DNA of 64,000 bases from NCBI RefSeq assembly GCF_014287585.1, contig NZ_JACOOJ010000002.1, forward strand, positions 1 through 64,000, read 5' to 3'. The translations under genes were made by a program, and so were the position numbers. This document shows, in pieces, positions 36,149 through 44,325 of the stretch (positions within the stretch are counted from its first letter, which is position 1; each line of letters opens with the position of its first letter). Origin of the DNA: Parabacteroides hominis. Its GTDB lineage: Bacteria > Bacteroidota > Bacteroidia > Bacteroidales > Tannerellaceae. The notes beneath the pieces were generated by a model that was not told where the DNA came from, did no database searches, and saw only the letters and a list, made by a program, of their open reading frames with translations.

Positions 36149-37312
36149 TTTTTTATCCTTATTCTAAATGGAATACTCTCTGACGTCAACAGGTGTTTGT
36201 GATTTAGAAGATGGTTATTCGTCTTAATCCTTATTCTAATGGAACACTCTCTGACTCGTTGTGCCGGAGCATGACAAACCTTGGGTGTTGTCTTAATCCT
36301 TATTCTAATGGAACACTCTCTGACTATTTTTTTATGGAAAAATTAATTTCTCTTCAGATGTCTTAATCCTTATTCTAATGGAACACTCTCTGACAAATAT
36401 TATGAAAGAGTTTCTTTTAGAAAATCAGACAGTCTTAATCCTTATTCTAATGGAACACTCTCTGACTGTCGGCCATGGTTCTGGGGAGAGCTCAAGCAGA
36501 AGTCTTAATCCTTATTCTAATGGAACACTCTCTGACATGCCAAGAACCAAGCTGTTTCATTTACGGTAAAAGTCTTAATCCTTATTCTAATGGAACACTC
36601 TCTGACACGATTTAGTTTTATCCGCGTATCAGGTTTTGAGTCTTAATCCTTATTCTAATGGAACACTCTCTGACGCTACAGGTTCTCCTATCCTCAATTG
36701 CGCTACAAGCGTCTTAATCCTTATTCTAATGGAACACTCTCTGACTTCTGCAGAATTGTGGAAAGAAGCCGCAAAGAATAAACGTCTTAATCCTTATTCT
36801 AATGGAACACTCTCTGACCTCGTTTTTTATGCAATTACTGCTATGGCATTTTTGTCTTAATCCTTATTCTAATGGAACACTCTCTGACCATTTGGATGTC
36901 TTAAAAGGTGCTGTACCTCCTGAGTCTTAATCCTTATTCTAATGGAACACTCTCTGACAGGGCAACAAAGAAAATGGAAAAAAATTCCAAGGTGTCTTAA
37001 TCCTTATTCTAATGGAACACTCTCTGACTCAAAATATATATGGAAGAAAAATTTAACACCTACGTCTTAATCCTTATTCTAATGGAACACTCTCTGACAT
37101 ATCTTTTGCCAGATACGATTAATGCCGATTGGGTCTTAATCCTTATTCTAATGGAACACTCTCTGACCCCGGTTTCCTTGACGTATGCTTAATCTCGGCA
37201 GCAATGTCTTAATCCTTATTCTAATGGAACACTCTCTGACAGGTTGCAAACGGCGTTGTGACGATTGATGTTCAGACGTCTTAATCCTTATTCTAATGGA
37301 ACACTCTCTGAC
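36149..37312 (-). CRISPR. Type III-B CRISPR array, 17 repeats and 16 spacers
   Basis: Sixteen identical 35-bp repeats begin (plus strand) at 36221, 36290, 36360, 36432, 36502, 36572, 36640, 36711, 36784, 36854, 36924, 36994, 37064, 37133, 37206 and 37278. Each starts GTCTTAATCC and ends ACTCTCTGAC. A decayed copy (36 bp, several changes) is at 36149-36184. Spacers are 33-38 bp and all differ. Transcription is on the minus strand: in that direction repeats end ATTAAGAC, a typical 8-nt type III handle; the decayed repeat is at the far end; and leader promoters sit right of 37312. Confidence 0.98.
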
Positions 37313-37326
37313 ACCCTATCAGAGAG
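37304..37326 (-). other. Hairpin spanning the leader-repeat junction
   Basis: CTCTCTGA at the end of the leader-proximal repeat (37304-37311) is perfectly complementary to TCAGAGAG in the leader (37319-37326) across 7 nt. In pre-crRNA the leader end could fold onto the first repeat. Confidence 0.6.
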
Positions 37327-37377
37327 CACTTTACAGCTTTTGAAACTTTGATTCACTCCTTCTGCTTTTGTCTTTGC

Positions 37378-37402
37378 GTCAGAGAGTTAATCCATTTAGA
37401 AC
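37378..37402 (-). other. Anti-repeat in the CRISPR leader
   Basis: On the plus strand this reads GTCAGAGAGT, then TCCATT and AGAA in the same order as the reverse complement of the array repeat, with small indels between blocks. The leader RNA would therefore carry a sequence complementary to the 5-prime two-thirds of every repeat. It lies just after the predicted P1 start. Confidence 0.65.
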
Positions 37403-37412
37403 TATTTTTTCG

Positions 37413-37443
37413 CAAATGTAGAGATTTGAGATTTACAATCCAA
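37413..37443 (-). promoter_or_regulatory. CRISPR leader promoter P1
   Basis: On the minus strand TTG (37441-37443) and TACATTTG (37413-37420) are separated by 20 nt, as in Bacteroidetes promoters. The start would be near 37406, about 94 nt before the first repeat. Confidence 0.6.
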
Positions 37444-37624
37444 GTAAAAATCGAATTAAAAATTGCTCATCTATCTATTTATCAACTATTTAAACTTTCA
37501 CAAATCAAAAATCATATCCGAAAGCTACGGGGATTTGCGAAAAACGCACAAACCTACACTTTCCAACCTTCTGATTTTTAGAACAAAACGTCAAAGAACA
37601 CCTAAACTCTTACATGACATTTTC

Positions 37625-37656
37625 GCAAATGTAACAACTAAAAAACAGAAAACAAA
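37625..37656 (-). promoter_or_regulatory. CRISPR leader promoter P2
   Basis: TTTG (37653-37656) and TACATTTG (37625-37632), exactly 20 nt apart on the minus strand, match the consensus fully. Both boxes overlap TTCGCAAAT-type motifs, which recur at 37405-37420, 37533-37544, 37621-37636, 37658-37667 and 37735-37749 in both orientations. The remaining sequence to 38110 shows no gene. Confidence 0.6.
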
Positions 37657-37876
37657 TATTTGCGAAACTTTTCATCCTCTCTTCTTTCAGGCAATTTTTA
37701 TTTTTCATTAAATATCAACATCTTAGCAAAAATCATTTTTTCGCAAATCAAAGCAGTAAATCCGCCTCTACGGTATAAGTCTGGCCTAAATAAACAGATA
37801 CAAAAGCACAATATCCCCCCCGAAAACGAGAATAGATTATAAATATCTGATTTATAGCAACATATAGAAAATAGTA

Positions 37877-37913
37877 GTTTCTTAAAAAATATTACCCTTG
37901 CGGGTAATTTGAA
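37877..37913 (-). repeat. Dispersed repeat, copy B
   Basis: Exact 27-bp reverse complement (37877-37903) of 266-292, with seven further matching bases beyond three mismatches. On the minus strand it reads TTACCC-GCAA-GGGTAA followed by a T-run, a compact hairpin with a GNRA loop that could act as a terminator upstream of the CRISPR leader. Confidence 0.6.
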
Positions 37914-38110
37914 TTAGATGGGGTAGAAAACCAAATTTGATGCGGTAGTATTTTCGATTCTGACCAATGAGTTTTTTACGAATATTACAATAAGGCCCGA
38001 ACAAAGGCAGTACATATCTTGAGAAAAGCGTAAAAACGGCCGGTGACAAAATTTAAAACGGTCATCCCGACAAAAACCGTTAAACCTATTCCATATATCC
38101 CAAATATATG

Positions 38111-38118
38111 TACCTTTG
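38111..38118 (+). promoter_or_regulatory. Promoter -7 box of the dCMP deaminase gene
   Basis: TACCTTTG, 40 bp before the ATG. No clear -33 box. Confidence 0.55.
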
Positions 38119-38158
38119 TCTGCTATTATATAATTAAGGTATATAAAATCAGAAGACG

Positions 38159-38593
38159 ATGTGCGATAAGAAGGAAAAGCAACTCGAATTGGATAAACGC
38201 TATCTCAGGATGGCGACCGTATGGGCGGAAAATTCGTATTGCAAGAGACGCCAGGTTGGGGCACTGATAGTAAAAGACCAAATGATTATCTCTGACGGAT
38301 ATAACGGTACGCCATCAGGTTTCGAGAATGTATGCGAAGACGAGAACAATGTCACTAAACCTTACGTTCTGCATGCGGAAGCCAATGCCATTACGAAAGT
38401 GGCCGCTTCGTCCAACAGCAGTAAAGGCGCAACGATCTATGTAACCTCCGCCCCTTGCATCGAATGTGCCAAGCTCATCATCCAGTCCGGGATCAAGCGG
38501 GTGGTTTACTCTGAAAAATACAGGGTGGAAGATGGTTGCAACCTATTGCGTCGCGCAGGTGTTATTATAGATTATATAGAAATAAACGACTAA
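38159..38593 (+). CDS. dCMP deaminase family protein
   Basis: Zinc deaminase of 144 residues. Zinc motifs are HAEAN (His and catalytic Glu, near residues 73-77) and PCIECAK (two Cys, near 101-107). NGTPSGFENVCED near residue 50 is typical of dCMP deaminases (ComEB-like). It converts dCMP to dUMP for dTTP synthesis. It is followed 11 bp later by the CtpA-type protease and marks the return to housekeeping sequence beyond the CRISPR island. Confidence 0.9.
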   Translation: MCDKKEKQLELDKRYLRMATVWAENSYCKRRQVGALIVKDQMIISDGYNGTPSGFENVCEDENNVTKPYVLHAEANAITKVAASSNSSKGATIYVTSAPCIECAKLIIQSGIKRVVYSEKYRVEDGCNLLRRAGVIIDYIEIND

Positions 38594-38604
38594 AGATACG
38601 TTTT

Positions 38605-40338
38605 ATGGACAAGAACAAAAGGCTGGCCGTATGGCTGCCTGTGATTATAGCTTTAAGTGTTGCTCTCGGGATCTTTGTAGGGAATCATTACCTTAGACTG
38701 ACGCAGGGAAAGAGACATATTTATTCCAGTGGAAATAAAATCAATGCCATCCTCGACATTATCGACGAACAATATGTCGATACCGTCAATATGAAACAAT
38801 TGGTGGAAGATGCTATTCCTAAAGTTTTCAGCGAACTGGACCCGCATTCCGTGTATATACCGGCAAAAGACGCCCAAAGGGCAAATGAAGACCTGGAAGG
38901 ATCGTTCAGCGGCATCGGCGTTTCCTTCAATATGCAGACCGACACGATCCTGGTTATCAACGTTATTCCGGGTGGCCCGTCTGAGAAGGCAGGCTTGAAA
39001 CCTTTCGACCGCATCATCACGATCAACGACTCACTGTATGCCGGCAACAAGAGTGACCAGGAGCTGATCATGAAAACCCTGCGCGGTGCGAAGAACAGCA
39101 CGGTCAAGTTAGGCGTGAAACGCAAAAACGAACCGGAACTGCTGTATTTCGACGTGACGCGCGGCGATGTTCCTGTCAGCTCGGTCGATGTGTCTTACGA
39201 AGTAAGCAAGGGAATCGGCTATATCAAGGTAAGCAAATTCGGACGTACCACTTATAACGAGTTTATCACCGCAATCGCCAAACTGAAACAGGCAGGCTGC
39301 ACTTCATTCGTGATCGACCTCCGCGGCAACACGGGCGGTTACATGGACGCCGCCATCAATATGGTGAATGAATTCATGCCGGAAGGCCGCCTGATCGTGT
39401 ACACGGAAGGAAAGGCGTTCCCGCGCAACGACGTCTATACGAACGGCACAGGCACTTGCCAGGACGCTCCGATCGTAGTCCTGACAGACGAGTTCTCGGC
39501 TTCCGCCAGTGAAATCTTCTCCGGGGCTATCCAGGATAACGACCGCGGACTGATCATCGGCCGCCGTACCTTTGGCAAAGGGTTGGTCCAGTCTCCGATC
39601 CAGTTAAGCGACGGTTCGGAAATCCGCCTGACGATCGCACGCTATTACACCCCGTCCGGACGCTGTATCCAGAAAAAGTATGAATTAGGCAAAGACAGCG
39701 AATACGAACAGGACATCTACCAACGTTTCATGCACGGCGAATTCGACTCAGCCGACAGTATCAAGCTGAACAACAGCGAGAAATACGAGACCGTGATGGG
39801 ACGTCCTGTTTACGGCGGCGGCGGCATCATGCCGGATATCTTTATCCCGCGTGACACAAGCGGCGTGACTTCCTATTTTTCCAACGTGGTCAATTCCGGC
39901 ACGCTCAACCTGTATGCACTCGAATACTCGGATCGCAATTACGACAAGCTGTCTTCTTTCAAGACCTATCAGGATTTGTACAAATACCTGCAACAGCAAC
40001 CGTTGCTTTCCGACTTCACCAACTTTGCAGCAGCGAAAGGGATTAAGAAGCGCCCGAACCTGATCAGCATATCAGGCAAGCTGATCGAGAAACAGATCCA
40101 GGCCTACATCGTCCGCAACTTCTTCGACGAAGCCGGCTTCTATCCTATATTCCAGAACGACGACATCACGCTGAAACGCGCGATCAAAGTCCTGGACGAA
40201 GGCAAATCATTCCCGACACCGGAAAACAAAAACAATACGCCAAATGGAATTGCACAATGCCAAACAAATGCTTCGAGAGGATATGGCCTCATTAAAGAGA
40301 TCATATACGAAGACTACATTGCTGGATCTCTCTGCTAA
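38605..40338 (+). CDS. S41 carboxyl-terminal processing peptidase (CtpA-like)
   Basis: Exported protease of 577 residues. An N-terminal membrane/signal segment (LAVWLPVIIALSVALGIFVG) is followed by a PDZ domain (about 85-175: GSFSGIGVSF, GGPSEKAGLKPFDRI) and the S41 core with catalytic Ser in EFSASASEIFSGAI (near 300) and Lys in RRTFGKGLVQ. The ATG at 38605 is preferred over 38536, which overlaps the deaminase. The last about 30 residues run into the next gene (95 bp overlap) and do not look like a usual S41 tail, so the original stop may have been lost. Confidence 0.9.
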   Translation: MDKNKRLAVWLPVIIALSVALGIFVGNHYLRLTQGKRHIYSSGNKINAILDIIDEQYVDTVNMKQLVEDAIPKVFSELDPHSVYIPAKDAQRANEDLEGSFSGIGVSFNMQTDTILVINVIPGGPSEKAGLKPFDRIITINDSLYAGNKSDQELIMKTLRGAKNSTVKLGVKRKNEPELLYFDVTRGDVPVSSVDVSYEVSKGIGYIKVSKFGRTTYNEFITAIAKLKQAGCTSFVIDLRGNTGGYMDAAINMVNEFMPEGRLIVYTEGKAFPRNDVYTNGTGTCQDAPIVVLTDEFSASASEIFSGAIQDNDRGLIIGRRTFGKGLVQSPIQLSDGSEIRLTIARYYTPSGRCIQKKYELGKDSEYEQDIYQRFMHGEFDSADSIKLNNSEKYETVMGRPVYGGGGIMPDIFIPRDTSGVTSYFSNVVNSGTLNLYALEYSDRNYDKLSSFKTYQDLYKYLQQQPLLSDFTNFAAAKGIKKRPNLISISGKLIEKQIQAYIVRNFFDEAGFYPIFQNDDITLKRAIKVLDEGKSFPTPENKNNTPNGIAQCQTNASRGYGLIKEIIYEDYIAGSLC

Positions 40339-40798
40339 GATAATGGAACGGCTGGAAGGGACAGACCTCTTCCGGCAGGCTTCATGCATAGCACTTTACC
40401 ATGCCATTCCGGGCGAAGTGCAAACAGCCGCCCTGATCGAGAAATGGTATCGGGAAAAGAAATTATTGCTTCCTCTAATAAAAGGGAACGACCTGCAACT
40501 GCTTTTGTACGCGGGAAAGGAATCACTCAAAACAGGTGTTTACGGGATATTGGAACCGGCCGAAGATTGCGAGGCCGTACCGGAAAGCGAAATAGACCTG
40601 ATCATTGTTCCGGGCGTCGCTTTCGACCGGCAGTACAACCGCCTTGGACGGGGAAAAGGGTTTTACGACCGCCTGCTCTCGACTCTGGACGTTCCTAAAA
40701 TCGGGATCTGCTATGATTTCCAACTGAAAGACCGGATACCGGTCGAGCCGTTCGACCGGAAAATGGATTTGATCGTAACTGAAAAAGAAATACTCTGA
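40244..40798 (+). CDS. 5-formyltetrahydrofolate cyclo-ligase
   Basis: Enzyme of 184 residues that converts 5-formyl-THF to 5,10-methenyl-THF with ATP. N-terminal KQMLREDMASLKR is the usual basic opening. VPGVAFDRQYNRLGRGKGFYDRLL (about 124-147) is the family signature for ATP/folate binding. It starts inside the end of the CtpA gene; an ATG at 40265 is a possible alternative but still overlaps. Convergent with the YkvA gene, 1 bp apart. Confidence 0.92.
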   Translation: MELHNAKQMLREDMASLKRSYTKTTLLDLSAKIMERLEGTDLFRQASCIALYHAIPGEVQTAALIEKWYREKKLLLPLIKGNDLQLLLYAGKESLKTGVYGILEPAEDCEAVPESEIDLIIVPGVAFDRQYNRLGRGKGFYDRLLSTLDVPKIGICYDFQLKDRIPVEPFDRKMDLIVTEKEIL

Positions 40799-40799
40799 C

Positions 40800-41195
40800 T
40801 CAGATCTTATCCGTTTGCAGCAGCTCCATGACTTTGGCATCCGCTTTGGCTTTTATCTCCGGCGTGATGCTATCCTTCACGATTTTCAGTACAAGGCCCA
40901 TCACGGCTACATCGTCGGTAAAGCCGATCACCGGTAGAATCCCTTCCGGAATCAGGTCGAACGGCAGGATGAAATAGCCTAAAGCACCCACGATATAAGC
41001 CTTATGCTGCAAAGGGACATCCTTGTCATGCAGCAGGTAATAAAGTTGGAAGACGGGACGTATCACGGTCGCACCGACTTTCTTCGCGATCCGTTGCACT
41101 TTCTGCCAGAATTTATTCTCGGAATAGTATGTACCATACTTCTCCACTTCATAAACCTCTTCAAAAGGAACTTCTTCTATCTTTCTTGCATCCAT
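40800..41195 (-). CDS. YkvA family (DUF1232) membrane protein
   Basis: Protein of 131 residues with the DUF1232 core: ALGYFILPFDLIPEGILPVIGFTDDVAVMG (about 80-108), a hydrophobic hairpin with conserved PFDLIPE. The role is unknown. It follows the DUF721 gene by 15 bp on the same strand, so it is probably in the recF transcript. Confidence 0.88.
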   Translation of the reverse strand: MDARKIEEVPFEEVYEVEKYGTYYSENKFWQKVQRIAKKVGATVIRPVFQLYYLLHDKDVPLQHKAYIVGALGYFILPFDLIPEGILPVIGFTDDVAVMGLVLKIVKDSITPEIKAKADAKVMELLQTDKI

Positions 41196-41210
41196 AACGA
41201 TCCAAAACTT

Positions 41211-41504
41211 TTATCTGATAATTATATCTTGTATAACTGCCGAGCCGGCATAATCGTTCAGGCTCTTCACCAGACGTTCCCGGCATAGCACCAATTCACT
41301 TCTCAGGACGGAGGAGGTGAGGGAAACATGCAGCACTTTATCTTTTACATATATATTATGCGTGTACTGAGCAACCATCGGCCCCAGTATCTCGCTCCAG
41401 GCCCGTATGACACGGATTTCCAGTATCTTCCCCCGCAACTCGGCATTGTCTTCGAAAAACTCCCGGATCGCGTCACCCAACGTCTGTGCATTCCGGTGCA
41501 TCAT
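41211..41504 (-). CDS. DUF721 / DciA-like protein
   Basis: Basic protein of 97 residues with the DUF721 pattern (AWSEILGPMVAQYTHNIYVKDKVLHVSL). DciA relatives load the replicative helicase in bacteria lacking DnaC, which fits its place after recF. Its ATG overlaps the recF stop (ATGA), so the two are translationally coupled. Confidence 0.8.
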   Translation of the reverse strand: MMHRNAQTLGDAIREFFEDNAELRGKILEIRVIRAWSEILGPMVAQYTHNIYVKDKVLHVSLTSSVLRSELVLCRERLVKSLNDYAGSAVIQDIIIR

Positions 41505-42604
41505 TCCGCCTCCTCCATCGGTTGCACTTCGCCCTGTTCGACCCTGAACAAAGCGTAGCCGTGATCGATCGATTGCAGGATCGCATCCAGGTATTTCCGG
41601 TTCGTATCGGTAATGAAGATCTGCCCGAACTGGTCGCCGCTCACTAACTTGACGATCTGCTCCACCCGGTCGGCATCCAGCTTGTCGAAAATATCATCCA
41701 GCAAGAGGATCGGACGCGCCTGTCCCCGTCGGGAAAGGAAAACGTACTGGGCCAGCTTGAGCGCAATCAGATACGTTTTGTTCTGTCCCTGCGAACCGAC
41801 GCGGCGGATCAGGTAGTCGTTCAGCGTCATCTCCAGTTCGTCCTTATGGATGCCGGTCGAGGTGTAACCGAGTATGCGGTCACGCTCCCGGTTGGCAGCC
41901 AGCATATCAGCCAGGCTCCCCTTTTCCAGTTGGGAAATGTACCGCAGGCCGACCTGTTCGGTCGAACGGCAGATCGTCTGGTAATATTCGTTGAAGATCG
42001 GGGTGAAATCGTTCACCAGCATCTTCCGCTTCTCGTACACCATCCGCCCGTACATATCCAGTTGCATTTCCAGCACTTCATAGAGGGAAGCGTCCGTGCA
42101 CTGGTCTTTCAACAACGAATTCCGTTGAAGCAAGGCTTTATTATATTGTATAAGCGCATGCAGGTACGGCTTGTCCTGCTGCGAAATAATCACATCGACA
42201 AACCGGCGCCGCTCCTCGCTCCCGCCCTGTATCAGTTCCGAATCGGCAGGCGATACCATCACCAACGGCAACAGGCCGATATGCTCCGACAGTTTGTCGT
42301 ACTCTTTTTTATTCCGCTTGAACTGTTTCCGCTGCCGGCGGCGGATGGCACAAAATATCTCCTCCTCACGCCCCTCATAGTCATAATTACCCTGCAACAC
42401 GCACATATCCTGGCCGTTGTTGATCAACTGTGAGTCAGGCGTGTTGATATGGCTCTTGCAAAAAGAGAGATAATGAACGGCATCCAGCAGATTGGTCTTT
42501 CCCATTCCGTTGTTCCCGAAAAAACAATTTATTTCGGGAGAGAAGGAAACTTCTGCCTGGAGAATGTTTTTATAATTGAGTATAGAAAGCTTTTTAAGTA
42601 TCAT
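41501..42604 (-). CDS. recF: DNA replication/repair protein RecF
   Basis: ABC-type ATPase of 367 residues acting in gap repair. The Walker A is FFGNNGMGKTNLLDAVH (about 29-45), the signature GSQGQNKTYLIALKLA and Walker B ARPILLLDDIFDKLD (about 300-315). The ATG at 42604 is preferred over a GTG at 42610. It is divergent from the TPR gene, with a shared promoter region. Confidence 0.95.
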   Translation of the reverse strand: MILKKLSILNYKNILQAEVSFSPEINCFFGNNGMGKTNLLDAVHYLSFCKSHINTPDSQLINNGQDMCVLQGNYDYEGREEEIFCAIRRRQRKQFKRNKKEYDKLSEHIGLLPLVMVSPADSELIQGGSEERRRFVDVIISQQDKPYLHALIQYNKALLQRNSLLKDQCTDASLYEVLEMQLDMYGRMVYEKRKMLVNDFTPIFNEYYQTICRSTEQVGLRYISQLEKGSLADMLAANRERDRILGYTSTGIHKDELEMTLNDYLIRRVGSQGQNKTYLIALKLAQYVFLSRRGQARPILLLDDIFDKLDADRVEQIVKLVSGDQFGQIFITDTNRKYLDAILQSIDHGYALFRVEQGEVQPMEEAE

Positions 42605-42623
42605 CCGCACTATATTAGTCGCA

Positions 42624-42681
42624 CAAAATTAAAAAATATACTTCTAAGTATAGATTTTCTCAGTAAAAAAAACTACTTTTG
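42624..42681. promoter_or_regulatory. Divergent promoters of recF and the TPR gene
   Basis: Minus-strand TAATTTTG (42624-42631) faces recF; plus-strand TACTTTTG (42674-42681) faces the TPR gene. Both fit TAnnTTTG. No clear -33 boxes. Confidence 0.5.
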
Positions 42682-42739
42682 CGACTTGAATTGCCACAGG
42701 CATAAAACAGTGATAAAATAATAACAACTATAAAACATT

Positions 42740-43426
42740 ATGGCTACTAAGGAAAAAGACACCAACAAGGAGTTAGAGGTCGAAGAAATTGTTTCGAGAT
42801 CGGAACAGTTCATTGAAAACAATTCAAAGAAAATTATTTACGGTATTATAGCACTCGCTCTCGTTGTTGGAGCTGTTTTGGGCATCAAGCACGGATATTT
42901 GGTTCCGCAGGAGAAAAAAGCCGCCGCAGCTATGTTCAAAGGCGAACAATATTTTGCTAAAGATTCGTTTAACCTCGCATTGAACGGAAACGGCGCGGAT
43001 TATGAAGGATTCGAAGCGATCATCGACCAATACGGAAGCACGGCAGCCGGTAACCTGGCAAAAGCTTACGCCGGCATTTGCTATTTCAAGATGGGCGAAA
43101 ACGAAAAAGCATTGGATCTGTTGAAATCTTTCAGCGGTAGCGACGATATGATCTCTCCGGCCGTCACGGGCCTGATCGGTGACTGCTATGTAAACATGGG
43201 CAATGTAAAAGAAGGCATCAGCTATTTCGAAAAAGCAGCCAAGCAGGCAAGCAACGAAGTGATCAGCCCGACTTACCTGAAGAAAGCCGGTATCGCTTAC
43301 GAAAGCCTGAAACAGTATGGCGATGCAGTTAAAGCATACACCACTATCAAAGAAAAATATTTCAATTCGATGGAAGCTTCCGATATCGACAAATATATCA
43401 CGCGCGCTTCCGCTTTGAACAAATAA
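42740..43426 (+). CDS. Membrane-anchored TPR protein (YfgM-like)
   Basis: Protein of 228 residues: charged N-terminus, one membrane segment (IIYGIIALALVVGAVLGI, about 33-50), then TPR repeats (about 70-220: AKAYAGICYFKMGENEKALDLL, GDCYVNMGNVKEGISYFEKAA). The layout resembles YfgM-type ancillary factors that attach to the inner membrane. A hairpin (about 43454-43484) lies before ribH and may attenuate or terminate transcription. Confidence 0.75.
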   Translation: MATKEKDTNKELEVEEIVSRSEQFIENNSKKIIYGIIALALVVGAVLGIKHGYLVPQEKKAAAAMFKGEQYFAKDSFNLALNGNGADYEGFEAIIDQYGSTAAGNLAKAYAGICYFKMGENEKALDLLKSFSGSDDMISPAVTGLIGDCYVNMGNVKEGISYFEKAAKQASNEVISPTYLKKAGIAYESLKQYGDAVKAYTTIKEKYFNSMEASDIDKYITRASALNK

Positions 43427-43503
43427 TACGTATATAAATATTATAATTCATATAAGAGGATGTCTCGTCAAACAAGGCATCCTCTTCCTTTAAGAACAAG
43501 AAT

Positions 43504-43986
43504 ATGGCAACAGCTTATCAAAATTTATCGGAATACGACTTCAACAGCGTTCCTGACGGATCGGAGATGACTGTCGGGATCGTCGTAGCGGAATGGAACA
43601 AGCATATCACCGAAAAACTACTGGAAGGTGCTTGCAACACGTTGGAAAAGCATGGCGTCAAAGCCGAAAACATATACGTGAAACGAGTGCCGGGTAGTTT
43701 CGAACTGACTTTTGGCGCAAAAAGAATGGCCGAAACAAAAGATGTGGACGCTGTTATCGTTTTGGGTTGCGTCGTGAGAGGCGACACTCCCCACTTTGAT
43801 TACGTATGTTCCGGCGTTACGCAAGGTGTTACGGAATTGAACCTGATGTACGATATCCCGTTCATTTTCGGCCTGTTAACAACAGACACCATGCAGCAGT
43901 CCGAAGACCGCGCAGGCGGTAAGTACGGAAACAAAGGCGATGAAGCGGCAGTAACCGCTCTTAAAATGGTAAATTTTTCTGCCTAA
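43504..43986 (+). CDS. ribH: 6,7-dimethyl-8-ribityllumazine synthase
   Basis: Penultimate step of riboflavin synthesis. The 160 residues contain [12 protein letters not shown] (near 26), [15 protein letters not shown] (about 60-74), the [18 protein letters not shown] segment with the catalytic His (about 82-99) and [14 protein letters not shown]. Canonical length. A promoter for two tRNA genes follows within 30 bp. Confidence 0.95.
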   Translation: MATAYQNLSEYDFNSVPDGSEMTVGIVVAEWNKHITEKLLEGACNTLEKHGVKAENIYVKRVPGSFELTFGAKRMAETKDVDAVIVLGCVVRGDTPHFDYVCSGVTQGVTELNLMYDIPFIFGLLTTDTMQQSEDRAGGKYGNKGDEAAVTALKMVNFSA

Positions 43987-44012
43987 ACGCTTGCAAGTTT
44001 CAAAAATAATCG

Positions 44013-44020
44013 TACCTTTG
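44013..44020 (+). promoter_or_regulatory. Promoter of the tRNA pair
   Basis: TACCTTTG 22 bp before tRNA-Tyr, with TTG at 43991-43993 as -33 box. Confidence 0.7.
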
Positions 44021-44041
44021 CACTGCAATTAAAAATAACGG

Positions 44042-44124
44042 GGGCAGTTACCAGAGTGGCCAAATGGGGCTGACTGTAACTCAGCTGTCTTTCGACTTCG
44101 GTGGTTCGAATCCATCACTGCCCA
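44042..44124 (+). tRNA. tRNA-Tyr (GTA)
   Basis: 83-nt class II tRNA. The acceptor stem GGGCAGT pairs with ACTGCCC (44117-44123), the anticodon GTA lies in CTGTAAC (44074-44080), the variable arm is long, and the T-loop is GGTTCGAATCC. CCA is not encoded. Confidence 0.95.
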
Positions 44125-44137
44125 CTTTCTTTAATTT

Positions 44138-44210
44138 GCGGAAGTAGCTCAGTTGATAGAGCATTAGCCTTCCAAGCTGAGGGTCGCGGGTTTGAGCCCC
44201 GTCTTCCGCT
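44138..44210 (+). tRNA. tRNA-Gly (TCC)
   Basis: 73-nt tRNA. Acceptor GCGGAAG pairs with CTTCCGC (44203-44209), discriminator T as in bacterial tRNA-Gly, anticodon TCC in CTTCCAA. It is 13 bp after tRNA-Tyr, in the same transcript. Confidence 0.95.
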
Positions 44211-44214
44211 CTCT

Positions 44215-44245
44215 AAAAGAGGAAAATCGAAAGGTTTTCCTCTTT
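44215..44245 (+). terminator. Terminator after the tRNA pair
   Basis: A stem of about 12 bp (AAAAGAGGAAAA / TTTTCCTCTTTT) with a short loop and a following T-run. Confidence 0.85.
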
Positions 44246-44325
44246 TTTTATGCCCTCTCCTCTCTTTCATGCACAAAATAATATTATCTTAGCTGCGTGT
44301 TTACTAACTATAAAAATAATGATAT

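Noticed and set aside
36378..36860. ORFs reading through the array (63 and 74 residues)
   Set aside because: They are made of repeat and spacer sequence; the recurring peptide reflects the repeat only.
37378..37402. tracrRNA of a type II system
   Set aside because: No Cas9 or other type II gene; all effectors are type III-B.
37348..37842. Small plus-strand ORFs in the CRISPR leader
   Set aside because: Low-complexity AT-rich translations that run against the leader promoters.
266..37903. Interval between the 27-bp inverted repeats as one mobile element
   Set aside because: It contains housekeeping genes (panC, panD, glycogen operon, M3 peptidase) and no transposase or integrase.
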